A DNA stretch of 64,000 bases from an uncultured Eubacteriales bacterium (GTDB lineage: Bacteria; Bacillota; Clostridia; Oscillospirales; Acutalibacteraceae), in contig CAKSLH010000005.1 of NCBI GenBank assembly GCA_934466515.1, forward strand, positions 1 to 64,000. Reading direction: 5' to 3'. Below the pieces are notes generated by a model. That model did not search any database. It worked only from the letters and a program-made list of their open reading frames with translations, and was not told the origin of the DNA. Of this stretch, positions 8,247 through 18,591 are shown one piece after another (the stretch's first letter is position 1; each line of letters opens with the position of its first letter). The position numbers and the translations under genes were made by a program.

Positions 8247-9237
8247 GCTTGTTTTTTTCTTTTGGCTTTACTTTACTCAGAGGGTTGGCCTCGATTGCGT
8301 TTTTAACCTGTTCATCGGAAATATGGGTGTAAATTTGCGTAGTGCCTAAATTAGCGTGCCCTAATATATCCTTTAAAACTCTTATATCAACATGCCCGTG
8401 CTGATACATCAGCGTTGCGGCGGTATGCCGCAATTTATGGGTTGAAAAGCCCATTCCGCCGAGACCCGCTTTTTCAAGATAGGTCTTAACGATATGCTGA
8501 ACGGTCTTATTGCTTATTCTTCGATTGTTTCGGCTGATAAAAAGCGCGTTTCTGTCGGTAAAAGTGACCGAATCGTTAGGCCTTACAGCCATATATTTCT
8601 TTATTGCGTCAAGGCATGCGTCGTTTAAATAAACAATTCTTTCCTTGTTGCCTTTTCCGAGCAGTCTTAAGGTATTATCGGACCTGATATCGCTTAAATT
8701 TATTCCGCAAAGCTCGGAAAGACGCATTCCGCAGTTTAAAAAGAGGGTCAATATGCAGTAGTCTCTTTCTTTGTTGGGGCCTTCCACCGCATTTAAAAGC
8801 TCCAATGAGTCCTCTAAGGTCAGGTGCTTGGGCAGTCCCGATTTAACCTTAGGGGAGTCCAAAAGCTCGGCGGGGTTTACATCAAGCAGATGTATCTGAT
8901 TTGTTAGGTATTTAAAAAATATTCTAAGAGTTGAAGTTTTGCGCGCCCTTGTGGCGGCGCTGTTTCCGCGCTCGTTTTTACAGAAAACTATAAAAGCATA
9001 GAGGTCCGAAATAGTAACCGAAGAAATAAGCTCTGCGTCAACCGACGAAATATCTATTTTTTCAAACGGTGTATTTTTATCGGCAATTCCGCGGATAAGC
9101 AGAAGATATCTGAAAAAGGTCTGTAAATCATGATAGTATTCCTCAACAGAAAGGGCGGATTTACCCTTAATGGTTTCATTATATGTAAGAAAATCTCTTA
9201 TAATCGGCGGTGCCGAAAGAAGTATTTCATGTTTCAT
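8242..9237 (-). CDS. Tyrosine recombinase, XerC/XerD-like
   Basis: Site-specific recombinase, 331 residues, a little longer than typical XerC/D (about 300). The N-terminal SAM-like DNA-binding domain spans about residues 10-120. The catalytic set is complete: Arg in CGMRLSEL, Lys in GKGNKERIVYL, HKLRH box, His in LGHANLGTTQ and nucleophile Tyr in IYTH. It is monocistronic with its own promoter. No dif-like or attachment site was found next to it and no phage genes accompany it, so a chromosome-dimer or general Xer role is more likely than integrase, but this is inference. The last codons overlap a repeat element that supplies the stop codon. Confidence 0.88.
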   Translation of the reverse strand: MKHEILLSAPPIIRDFLTYNETIKGKSALSVEEYYHDLQTFFRYLLLIRGIADKNTPFEKIDISSVDAELISSVTISDLYAFIVFCKNERGNSAATRARKTSTLRIFFKYLTNQIHLLDVNPAELLDSPKVKSGLPKHLTLEDSLELLNAVEGPNKERDYCILTLFLNCGMRLSELCGINLSDIRSDNTLRLLGKGNKERIVYLNDACLDAIKKYMAVRPNDSVTFTDRNALFISRNNRRISNKTVQHIVKTYLEKAGLGGMGFSTHKLRHTAATLMYQHGHVDIRVLKDILGHANLGTTQIYTHISDEQVKNAIEANPLSKVKPKEKNKP

Positions 9238-9268
9238 ATAAAAATCTCCGTAAAAAAATCTTATTTAT

Positions 9269-9297
9269 AATATACCACTTTTTTGAATGTTTTTCAA
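9269..9297 (-). promoter_or_regulatory. Promoter of the tyrosine recombinase gene
   Basis: On the minus strand TTGAAA (9292-9297), 17-base spacer, TATATT (9269-9274). It is back to back with the response-regulator control region. Confidence 0.65.
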
Positions 9298-9355
9298 TCT
9301 TAAAGAATTCTTAAAAGATTTACCACTTTATTTTTAAAGCTTGGTTTGATATAAT
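9298..9355 (+). promoter_or_regulatory. Promoter with direct repeats, likely autoregulation site of the two-component system
   Basis: TCTTAAA begins at 9298 and again at 9309 (11-bp period), with a related TTTTAAAG at 9332. A weak -35 TTTATT (9327-9332) and TATAAT (9350-9355) follow with a 17-base spacer. OmpR-type regulators bind direct repeats spaced one helical turn apart, and a poor -35 fits an activated promoter. Confidence 0.5.
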
Positions 9356-9374
9356 TTTATCGGAGGGTGAGGAA

Positions 9375-10076
9375 ATGTACAAAATTCTTATTTGTGACGA
9401 CGAGCGCGATATCGTTTCGGCTCTTAAAATATATTTAGAAGCAGAGGGCTATGAAACCGCGGAGGCTTTTAACGGTCTGCAGGCTGTCGAGGCGGTGAAA
9501 TCAAGCAAGGTTGACCTTGTGCTTATGGATATAATGATGCCCGAGGTTGACGGAATTTCCGCAATGCTGAAAATCCGTGAAATTTCGAACATTCCGGTTA
9601 TTTTGCTTACCGCAAAGGGCGAGGATTCCGACAAGATATTAGGTCTTAATATCGGGGCCGACGATTATATAACTAAGCCTTTTAATCCGGTTGAGGTTAT
9701 AGCGAGAATTCGCTCTCAGTTAAGGCGGTTTTATAAGCTCGGAGCAGGAGAGACCGCAAGCTCAGACAAGACAATTAAAATCGGCTCTGTTATCTTAGAC
9801 GATAAGGCAAAGCAGGTATTTGTTGACGGTGAAGAAACAAACTTAACTCCCACAGAATACGAAATTTTGAAGCTTCTTATGAAAAACAAGGGCGCCGTTT
9901 TATCGCCAAAGGAAATATATGAGAGCGTCTGGAAGGACGAACCCATAGGTGCTGAAAGCACCGTTGCGGTTCATATAAGACATTTAAGAGAAAAAATCGA
10001 AATAAATCCGGCTGAGCCGAGATATCTGAAGGTTGTCTGGGCGCACGGATATAAATTTGAAAAGGATGTGAAGTGA
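9375..10076 (+). CDS. OmpR/PhoB-family response regulator
   Basis: DNA-binding response regulator, 233 residues. The receiver domain (1-120) has the acidic pair DDE near residue 9, phosphoacceptor Asp in LVLMDIMMP near 53, and Lys in DDYITKPF. The winged-helix domain (about 135-232) has LTPTEYEILKLL and the RHLREKIE recognition region. SD GGAGGG just upstream. The stop codon overlaps the ATG of the sensor kinase gene by one base (TGATG). Cognate partner is the next gene; the third gene is a wall amidase, so envelope sensing is the likely theme. Confidence 0.92.
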   Translation: MYKILICDDERDIVSALKIYLEAEGYETAEAFNGLQAVEAVKSSKVDLVLMDIMMPEVDGISAMLKIREISNIPVILLTAKGEDSDKILGLNIGADDYITKPFNPVEVIARIRSQLRRFYKLGAGETASSDKTIKIGSVILDDKAKQVFVDGEETNLTPTEYEILKLLMKNKGAVLSPKEIYESVWKDEPIGAESTVAVHIRHLREKIEINPAEPRYLKVVWAHGYKFEKDVK

Positions 10077-11953
10077 TGAAAAAGCTGATGGGTAATGTTG
10101 CCGTTAAAATAGCGGCGGTGTTTTTCTCGTTTGTTTTCGCTCTTTCTTCGTTTTTATGCGTCGTTGCGGCAATTGCCGCGGTCGAAAGCGATATGTATGT
10201 AAAATCCAAGGACGAAATCAAGAGCAGTATTCTTGAATCAAAGCTATCGCAGTATTGCGGAAATGTAGTTGAAATTTATGAATTTCATGAAGAAATTGAA
10301 GATTTCTGCAATGAAAACGGAATTTACGCAACGCTTGAGGATGAAAACGGCGAAATCCTTTATTCAAATTACAAGGGTCAAAAATATATCGCTAAATACG
10401 GATATCTGACCACTTATTTTCTTTCCGAATCCGATGAACTGGAATTAGAAGCCGATACAAAACAGCTTATAAAGGTCACCGTTTACGCAGGCGAGAATTT
10501 TAAAATGACTCAAAGCCTTATGCTTAGGGTAAAAACCGCAGGAATAGTTTATACTTTGCGTTATGCGGTCTACTTTATAGGAATAATATCAGTAATACTT
10601 TTTATTATGACATTTTGCTTCCTTTGCGCTTCTGCCGGACTAAGAAAAGACGGCAGCTTACAACTAAACCGCTTTGACAAAATACCTTTTGATATAGTAA
10701 TTTTTATAAACTTTATACTTACATTTATACTTTTTGATATAACCGAAACAAACCACGGTTACGCTTATTATGTTTTGCTTGCGGTTTCGGCGGTTATTCT
10801 GTATTTCAGCTATTTTTCGGCTTTTCTTTCAATGGTGACCCGAATAAAGAAAAAAACAATTATAAAAAATAATGTAATTTATATCGTACTCGCGTTTATA
10901 TATAAAAGAATAAAAAAGCTGTTTTCTTTTCTTTGGTACATAATAAAAAACCTGACAATAGTCAAAAAAACCGTTTTGGGATTGGCGGCGGTAGTAGCAG
11001 CGGTTTTCTTAGCGGGTATTATGGGCATGGGATTTTATTCATCCGGACTTTTTGCTTTCCTGCTTCTTATAATCATTGCTTTAATGATGATTTTTGCCGT
11101 TTATATCAGTATTTGCCTTCAAAAGATTAAAATGGGCGGAGAGCTTATGTCGCAGGGTAATTTTGAAAACAAAATAGATTCAGAGAAAATGCTGCCTGAT
11201 TTTGTTGAATTCTGCGGATATCTGAATAATATAAATTCTACGGTGCAAAACGCGGTTGACGAAAAAACGAGGAGCGAAAGGCTTAAAACCGAGCTTATAA
11301 CCAATGTTTCCCACGATATAAAAACTCCGCTTACCTCAATTATAAATTATGTCGACCTTATCAAAAAAGAAAATGTTGAAAACGAAAAGGTGACGGAATA
11401 TATAAGCGTGCTTGACAGACAGTCGGCAAGGCTTAAAAAGCTTATTGAAGATTTGGTTGAGGCTTCAAAGGCTTCAACGGGAAATCTGTCTGTTGAGCTT
11501 ACAAAATGCGAGCCTGCGGTTTTGCTTACGCAGACCTTAGGCGAGTTTGACGAAAAGCTTAAAAACGCAGGGCTTACGCCTGTTCTTACCTGTCCCGAAA
11601 ATCCGCTTTATATTATGGCGGACGGAAGGCATTTATGGAGAGTTTTCGAGAACCTTACCGCGAATATCTGCAAGTATTCATTAAGCGGAACAAGAGTTTA
11701 TCTTGAAATTTATGAAAACCGCGGCAGCGTCTGCGTAACATTCAAAAATATTTCGAAAAACGAGCTTAACATTTCGGGAGAAGAGCTGACAGAGAGATTT
11801 GTAAGAGGCGATTCCTCGAGAAATACCGAGGGAAGCGGATTGGGACTTTCCATTGCGAAAAACCTTACTGAGCTTCAGGGCGGAAAACTTAACATTGATA
11901 TTGACGGCGACCTGTTTAAAGCAACAGTAATTTTTAAAGAGATAAAGCAATGA
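10076..11953 (+). CDS. Membrane sensor histidine kinase
   Basis: Sensor kinase partner of the preceding response regulator, about 625 residues. GTG at 10073 or ATG at 10076 could start; ATG in the TGATG overlap is preferred. Membrane segments are seen near residues 11-35 and 155-185, two around 205-260 and two more around 295-350, with an extracytoplasmic stretch of about 115 residues after the first. HisKA H-box NVSHDIKTPLTS lies near residue 410 and the ATPase domain shows GSGLGLSIAK near 590. The six-segment layout is larger than VanS-type kinases. Ligand is unknown. Confidence 0.88.
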   Translation: MKKLMGNVAVKIAAVFFSFVFALSSFLCVVAAIAAVESDMYVKSKDEIKSSILESKLSQYCGNVVEIYEFHEEIEDFCNENGIYATLEDENGEILYSNYKGQKYIAKYGYLTTYFLSESDELELEADTKQLIKVTVYAGENFKMTQSLMLRVKTAGIVYTLRYAVYFIGIISVILFIMTFCFLCASAGLRKDGSLQLNRFDKIPFDIVIFINFILTFILFDITETNHGYAYYVLLAVSAVILYFSYFSAFLSMVTRIKKKTIIKNNVIYIVLAFIYKRIKKLFSFLWYIIKNLTIVKKTVLGLAAVVAAVFLAGIMGMGFYSSGLFAFLLLIIIALMMIFAVYISICLQKIKMGGELMSQGNFENKIDSEKMLPDFVEFCGYLNNINSTVQNAVDEKTRSERLKTELITNVSHDIKTPLTSIINYVDLIKKENVENEKVTEYISVLDRQSARLKKLIEDLVEASKASTGNLSVELTKCEPAVLLTQTLGEFDEKLKNAGLTPVLTCPENPLYIMADGRHLWRVFENLTANICKYSLSGTRVYLEIYENRGSVCVTFKNISKNELNISGEELTERFVRGDSSRNTEGSGLGLSIAKNLTELQGGKLNIDIDGDLFKATVIFKEIKQ

Positions 11954-12657
11954 TTACAAAAAAGGAATTTTATATTAAAAGAAAAAGACGGAGAAGAAAA
12001 ATCGTCTTCAGAAGAATAACAAAGTTAGTTTTATTTATCGGAATTACCGTAGGACTGATTTTTTTAATAAAATCATTTTTCAAGAGCGGCGCCTCTGATT
12101 ATAAGGAAAGAAAACCCTTTTTTAAAAGCGAAAGCAGGGTTGAAAAACTTAAAAAGGTTTCGGTTCCGGAGTGGGTGGATGTTCAGCTGATTCACCGCCA
12201 CTCCACCGCCCGCACCGGAACAGAGCTGTCCGATATAAAAAATATTGTAATTCATTATGTCGGAAATCCCAAAACCACCGCTCAGAACAACAGGGATTTT
12301 TTCGATAAGGACGATACCGAGGTCAGCTCGCATTTTGTAGTAGGTCTAAACGGGGAAATAATCCAGTGCGTTCCTCTTTATGAAAAGTCCGCCGCAAGCA
12401 ACGAAAGAAACAAGGACTCGATTTCTATTGAGGTCTGCCACCCCGACGCAAGCGGAAAATTCAATACCGAAACATATAATTCATTAGTTAAGCTTACGGC
12501 GTGGCTGCTTAGCGAAACGGGGCTTAATGAAGAAAATGTTATAAGACATTATGATATTACAGGTAAGCTTTGTCCGCTTTATTTTGTCGAGCATGATGAT
12601 AAGTGGAAAGATTTTAAAAGCGATGTAAAAACTGAACTTTCAAATTTTAAAAAATAA
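11950..12657 (+). CDS. Membrane-anchored N-acetylmuramoyl-L-alanine amidase (Amidase_2/PGRP-like)
   Basis: Predicted peptidoglycan amidase, 235 residues, cleaving the bond between muramic acid and the stem peptide. A very basic start (KRKRRRRK) precedes one membrane helix at about residues 26-42, so the domain faces the wall. The Amidase_2 domain (about 75-225) has the zinc-ligand pattern IVIHYV, SSHFVV, and RHYDITGKLCP. It overlaps the kinase gene by four bases (ATGA), so it belongs to the two-component operon, suggesting that the system controls or monitors wall turnover. Alternative names would be T7-lysozyme-like amidase; the exact substrate is not deducible. Confidence 0.85.
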   Translation: MITKKEFYIKRKRRRRKIVFRRITKLVLFIGITVGLIFLIKSFFKSGASDYKERKPFFKSESRVEKLKKVSVPEWVDVQLIHRHSTARTGTELSDIKNIVIHYVGNPKTTAQNNRDFFDKDDTEVSSHFVVGLNGEIIQCVPLYEKSAASNERNKDSISIEVCHPDASGKFNTETYNSLVKLTAWLLSETGLNEENVIRHYDITGKLCPLYFVEHDDKWKDFKSDVKTELSNFKK

Positions 12658-12661
12658 CCTA

Positions 12662-12716
12662 TTGACAAATAAGAGCGGATGTGTTATCTTATTAGTGTAC
12701 TATCTGAAATAGAACA
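12662..12716 (+). promoter_or_regulatory. Promoter and operator-like dyad of the ABC exporter
   Basis: TTGACA (12662-12667), 17-base spacer, TATCTT (12685-12690). Over the expected transcription start lies TGTACTAT (12696-12703), five bases, ATAGAACA (12709-12716), a near-perfect dyad of the form TGTnCTAT-N5-ATAGnACA. A repressor site is inferred. Confidence 0.6.
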
Positions 12717-12742
12717 GTTAAAACGAGAAACGGAGGATAAAA

Positions 12743-15469
12743 ATGTTAGAAGCAATCAATCTTACGAAGGTTTATAAAATCAAAAAGGGAGTACCTGTAA
12801 AGGCGCTTGACAATGTCAGCATACGGTTTCCCGAAAAAGGAATGGTTTTTCTTTTAGGAAAATCGGGAAGCGGTAAATCAACCCTTTTAAACCTTTTAGG
12901 CGGTCTTGATAAATATGACAGCGGAGAAATAAGAATTAAGGGTGTCTCCTCAAAGGACTTTAAGCAAAAGCATTTTGATTCATACAGAAATACCTATTTA
13001 GGCTTTATATTTCAGGAATACAATGTGCTTGACGATTTCACTGTCGGAGCGAACATTGCCCTCTCGATTGAATTACAGGGAAGAAAGGCAAAGGACAGTG
13101 AAATCAACGAAATTTTAAAACAGGTTGATTTGGAAGGGTACGGTTCAAGAAAGCCAAACGAATTATCGGGCGGTCAAAAACAGAGAGTAGCCATTGCGAG
13201 AGCGCTTGTCAAAAAGCCCGAAATTATAATGGCCGACGAGCCCACAGGAGCGCTTGATTCAAACACCGGCAAGCAGGTTTTCGATACACTTAAAAAGCTG
13301 TCAAAGGAAAAGCTTGTTATAGTAGTTTCGCATGACAGAGAGTTTGCCGAAAAATATGCCGACAGAATAATCGAGCTTAGCGACGGTCATATAATAAGCG
13401 ATGTCGAGTTAAATGAAAATGCAGAAGAAATTTCAGAAAATATTGAATTTTCGGCGGACGGAATTACCGTAGCCGCAGGCTATCACTTAACCGAGGAAGA
13501 CAGAAAAGCGATAAACGATTATATTGATAAAACAGCGAAAGGCGATGTTAATATAACCGTAAATAAAAGCTCGGGCAAAAAATTCATTAAAACCGACGAA
13601 AGCAAGATTAAAGAATCGGACGGAAAGTTCAATCTGATAAAATCAAGACTTCCTTTTCATAATGCCGTAAGAATCGGAGCAAGCGGTCTTAAGCATAAGA
13701 AGATAAGACTTGCCGTGACAATTATTCTTTCATGTATTTCATTCGGTCTTTTCGGACTTGCCGACACCTTCGGCTCATATAATCATGTAAAAACATGCAC
13801 TAATTCGCTCATTGACTCAAAAATTGATTATCTTTCCATTGCAAAGGAAAGAAAAATGGGTAAGGATTATTGGGTGTCAAACCGATATAATTTTTCCGAT
13901 GAGGAGCTTTCAAAAATTACCGATAAAACGAATATAAATATGCACGGAGTTTTTTCTGACGGCTCGGGACTCAGCTTTGAGTCAAACACAAATCCGGACA
14001 AGAAAACAACCGAGACAGATTATGATATTTATAGGAGATCTTTTAGCGGTTTTGCTGCGGTTGACGCCGATATTCTGAACGAGTTCGGCTACAAGCTTTT
14101 ATGCGGAACCCTGCCTGATGAGAATAAGGATGAGATAGCCGTAAGCAAATATATCTTCGATGTTTTCAAGAAAACTCAGTATACCGACGGAACAAAGGTT
14201 AAAAACGAAAAAGGTAATGAGGTTACGGTTTATCAGGATATAAATCTATATGAGGACCTGATCGGAAAAACGCTTACCTTAAAAGGAACGAAGTTTACGG
14301 TTACGGGAATTGTGGATACAAAAACTGATATTTCAAGATATGAAAGACTTACGGTCAAGGTAAAAAACAAATCCAAATCCGAAAATTTGATTGATTATAT
14401 TTTAAATAATGAATTTACAACGGCTGCAAGCAACAGCTTTTTATCCGTGGCAATGACAGGTAAGGCAAAGCTTAACGCAATAATCAGTCAACAACCTGAT
14501 ATTTACCGTATAAACTATGGGTGGTTCGGCATGTCAAATGAAAGTATGAGTGTCAATCCCGATTATTTGACAACGATTGATAAAATCGATTTGAAAAATG
14601 TCAAATGGATAAACGGAGCTAAAACCGAGCTTGCAAAAAACGAGGTTATAGTCTATCAGAACTCGCTTCAAAACGAAGATATATTCGATGAAAACGGAAA
14701 TCTGAATGCCTCTAAAATTCTTCCGCTTGAATATTGGTGCAGTCTTTACAAAGATAATGCTTATGAAACTGATTTTTTAAAGGAAAAAGGCTTCGAAGAT
14801 AAATTTAATATTGTCGGAATAATTCCTGCAAATGAAAAGCTTGAATATCTAAGCTCTGCAGCGGTTGTAAACAGCGAGCTTGTTGATTTGTTATGCGACA
14901 AGAGCGACAGGGGATATTCCTATGCTATAGGAAATCTTAAAGGCGGTTATAAAGAAATAAGCCCTGTTGTAAATTATTGTTACAGCGGCGATAAGGATAT
15001 TAAATATCCTATTCAGAATTCTGTAACCTATGAGCTTGACAGTATAAATTCTGTTCTTAAAAGTCTTTCAAAGGTTTTCTTATATATCGGAATCGGATTT
15101 GCCCTTTTTGCGGCTTTAATGCTTTCAAACTTCATCGGAACAAGTATCAGCTACAAGAAAAAGGATATCGGAATTTTAAGAGCGATAGGCTCAAGGAGCA
15201 ACGATGTTTTCAGAATTTTCTTCAGCGAAAGCGCAATTATTGCTCTTATCAATTTTGTTCTTTCTTCGATAGGCGTTCTTGCGGCGACAATTATAATAAA
15301 CGGAATTTTAAGGAAAAATTACGGCATACTTATTACCGTTTTAAGCTTCGGTATCAGGCAAATCGTTTTACTTCTTGCGGTAAGCATTATAGTTGCATTT
15401 ATTGCAAGCTTTATTCCGGTTAAGAAAATAGCTTCAAAAAGACCGATAGACGCAATAAGAGAAAAATAA
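12743..15469 (+). CDS. ABC transporter with fused ATPase and MacB/FtsX-type permease
   Basis: Single-chain ABC exporter half of 908 residues. The ATPase (about 1-230) shows Walker A GKSGSGKST (39-47), LSGGQKQR and Walker B IIMADEPTGALD. A linker leads to a first membrane segment near residue 325, a large extracytoplasmic domain of about 400 residues and three C-terminal membrane helices (about 775-900), the FtsX/MacB permease plan. Such fusions in Clostridia sit with peptide or antibiotic resistance and lipoprotein-type export, but no substrate can be assigned. It has its own promoter with an operator-like dyad, downstream of a two-component/amidase operon, and a strong terminator after it. 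It probably works as a homodimer. Confidence 0.85.
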   Translation: MLEAINLTKVYKIKKGVPVKALDNVSIRFPEKGMVFLLGKSGSGKSTLLNLLGGLDKYDSGEIRIKGVSSKDFKQKHFDSYRNTYLGFIFQEYNVLDDFTVGANIALSIELQGRKAKDSEINEILKQVDLEGYGSRKPNELSGGQKQRVAIARALVKKPEIIMADEPTGALDSNTGKQVFDTLKKLSKEKLVIVVSHDREFAEKYADRIIELSDGHIISDVELNENAEEISENIEFSADGITVAAGYHLTEEDRKAINDYIDKTAKGDVNITVNKSSGKKFIKTDESKIKESDGKFNLIKSRLPFHNAVRIGASGLKHKKIRLAVTIILSCISFGLFGLADTFGSYNHVKTCTNSLIDSKIDYLSIAKERKMGKDYWVSNRYNFSDEELSKITDKTNINMHGVFSDGSGLSFESNTNPDKKTTETDYDIYRRSFSGFAAVDADILNEFGYKLLCGTLPDENKDEIAVSKYIFDVFKKTQYTDGTKVKNEKGNEVTVYQDINLYEDLIGKTLTLKGTKFTVTGIVDTKTDISRYERLTVKVKNKSKSENLIDYILNNEFTTAASNSFLSVAMTGKAKLNAIISQQPDIYRINYGWFGMSNESMSVNPDYLTTIDKIDLKNVKWINGAKTELAKNEVIVYQNSLQNEDIFDENGNLNASKILPLEYWCSLYKDNAYETDFLKEKGFEDKFNIVGIIPANEKLEYLSSAAVVNSELVDLLCDKSDRGYSYAIGNLKGGYKEISPVVNYCYSGDKDIKYPIQNSVTYELDSINSVLKSLSKVFLYIGIGFALFAALMLSNFIGTSISYKKKDIGILRAIGSRSNDVFRIFFSESAIIALINFVLSSIGVLAATIIINGILRKNYGILITVLSFGIRQIVLLLAVSIIVAFIASFIPVKKIASKRPIDAIREK

Positions 15470-15481
15470 TTAAAAAAACAT

Positions 15482-15510
15482 TTGAAAAAATTCTTATTTA
15501 ATGATATAAT
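15482..15510 (+). promoter_or_regulatory. Orphan promoter-like site just before a terminator
   Basis: TTGAAA (15482-15487), 17-base spacer, TATAAT (15505-15510). The predicted transcript would meet a strong terminator within about 55 bases, so it could make a very short RNA or be a chance match in A+T-rich DNA. Confidence 0.35.
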
Positions 15511-15530
15511 CTTAAATAACGAGCAGCAAT

Positions 15531-15571
15531 AATGCGTAAGTCCAGTTTTGGACTTACGCATTATTTTTTTT
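15531..15571 (+). terminator. Strong terminator after the ABC exporter
   Basis: AATGCGTAAGTCC (15531-15543), loop of six, GGACTTACGCATT (15550-15562), then ATTTTTTTT. Thirteen perfect base pairs. Confidence 0.88.
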
Positions 15572-15603
15572 GCGCTTTTAGGAGGAAAACATATGTAAAA
15601 TTT

Positions 15604-15635
15604 AAAGCTCCAAAGACTTACGTCTTTGGAGCTTT
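15604..15635 (-). terminator. Terminator of the tRNA-Leu gene (minus strand)
   Basis: AAAGCTCCAAAGAC (15604-15617), loop TTAC, GTCTTTGGAGCTTT (15622-15635). Read on the minus strand it directly follows the tRNA 3' end and is followed by TTTAAATTTTAC. Confidence 0.8.
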
Positions 15636-15721
15636 GGTGCCGCTGGCCGGACTTGAACCGGCACGGTGTTTCCACCGAGGGATTTTAAGTCCCTTGCGTC
15701 TGCCTATTCCGCCACAGCGGC
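15635..15721 (-). tRNA. tRNA-Leu (anticodon UAA)
   Basis: An 87-base class II tRNA with CCA encoded. Acceptor arms GCCGCTG (complement of 15715-15721) and CAGCGGC (complement of 15639-15645), discriminator A. The anticodon stem AGGGA/TCCCT carries loop CTTAAAA, so the anticodon is TAA (complement of 15685-15687). A long variable arm (CGGTG/CACCG) and TTCAAGT T-loop are present. Confidence 0.96.
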
Positions 15722-15730
15722 ATATCTAAT

Positions 15731-15759
15731 ATATTATATTAAATTCATGATTTTGTCAA
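15731..15759 (-). promoter_or_regulatory. Promoter of tRNA-Leu
   Basis: On the minus strand TTGACA (15754-15759) with TAATAT at 15731-15736 (17-base spacer) or TATAAT at 15733-15738 (15-base spacer). Confidence 0.65.
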
Positions 15760-15827
15760 GGATTTTATTTATTTAATTTCAATTTTAATTGAATTAAAAG
15801 GGAAAATATGTTAAAATAAATTAAGTT

Positions 15828-15877
15828 AATCACACCAAACAGGCTTTATCCGTAAAATAAACTGTAAGGGTGTGATT
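15828..15877 (+). promoter_or_regulatory. Hairpin burying the yunB ribosome-binding site
   Basis: AATCACACC (15828-15836) is perfectly complementary to GGTGTGATT (15869-15877). Inside, CAG-TTTAT can pair with ATAAA-CTG around loop CCGTAAA. The SD-like AAGGG (15866-15870) partly lies in the stem. Translational control is an inference; it could also be a DNA operator. Confidence 0.45.
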
Positions 15878-15880
15878 GAA

Positions 15881-16549
15881 TTGAAAAGTAAATTTGCTTA
15901 TATCGCTGTCAGATGGCTTATTCTTTTTGCTTTTCTGATTTCGGTTTTAGGATTTGCCTTTTTCAGTTCGAGAAACCTCATACTTGTAAACGCTAAAAGC
16001 GACGCGGAAGCAATAATGCTTAATGCCGCCGATACAGCCGCAATAGAGGTACTTAAGGAAGAAAATATCACATACGAAGATATTGCGGTTATATCAAGAG
16101 ACAGTAACGGAAAAATTCTCGGCATTGAAATTGACTCTGTTAAGGCAGATATTATAAAGAGCAAATTATCTTTAAAAACATCGGAAATTTTAAAGAAAAA
16201 CTCAAATTTTAAAATCAGTATTCCTTTGGGTAATTTTTTATCCAATGACTATACGTCGGGCTTAGGACCCGATTTAAAATTTGATATTCAGATGACCAAT
16301 ACCGCCTCTCTTGATTTTGAAAGCAATTTTAAAAACAGCGGTATAAACAACACTCTTCATCAGATACTTATAAACCTCGATATATCGGCAAACATAGTTA
16401 TAAAGGGCGGCTCGGACGCATTTAAGGTCAAAACAAGCATTATAGTCGCACAGACTGTAATTTCGGGCGAGGTTCCCGACTCGTTTACCAATGTTACCGA
16501 AAACCCGGGAGACGATATCGCGGACGATATATTTAACTTTGCGCGGTAA
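15881..16549 (+). CDS. yunB: Sporulation protein YunB-like
   Basis: Member of the Spore_YunB family, needed for normal sporulation in Bacillus by family knowledge; biochemical role unknown. About 222 residues with one N-terminal membrane helix (about residues 8-28). The family hallmark IPLGNFLSNDYTSGLGPDLKF is seen near residue 110-130. GTG at 15872 lies inside the SD-bearing stem, so TTG at 15881, ten bases after AAGGG, is the preferred start. The 5' region can fold into a hairpin covering the ribosome-binding site. It is followed after 20 bases by ligA, so the two may be co-transcribed, although a sporulation promoter was not clearly recognised. Confidence 0.75.
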   Translation: MKSKFAYIAVRWLILFAFLISVLGFAFFSSRNLILVNAKSDAEAIMLNAADTAAIEVLKEENITYEDIAVISRDSNGKILGIEIDSVKADIIKSKLSLKTSEILKKNSNFKISIPLGNFLSNDYTSGLGPDLKFDIQMTNTASLDFESNFKNSGINNTLHQILINLDISANIVIKGGSDAFKVKTSIIVAQTVISGEVPDSFTNVTENPGDDIADDIFNFAR

Positions 16550-16554
16550 AATAA

Positions 16555-18540
<1,986 letters not shown>

Positions 18541-18545
18541 AATTG

Positions 18546-18576
18546 AAAAACCGTCCTGTTTAGGACGGTTTTTCGC
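18546..18576. terminator. Terminator of ligA (also serves the minus-strand small gene)
   Basis: AAAAACCGTCCT (18546-18557), loop GTTT, AGGACGGTTTTT (18562-18573). A and T runs on both sides make it bidirectional. Confidence 0.85.
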
Positions 18577-18591
18577 TTTTACCTATGGAAC

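Noticed and set aside
8242..9237. Phage or island integrase
   Set aside because: No phage genes, attachment-site repeats or tRNA junction accompany it; catalytic set and isolation fit a Xer-type recombinase.
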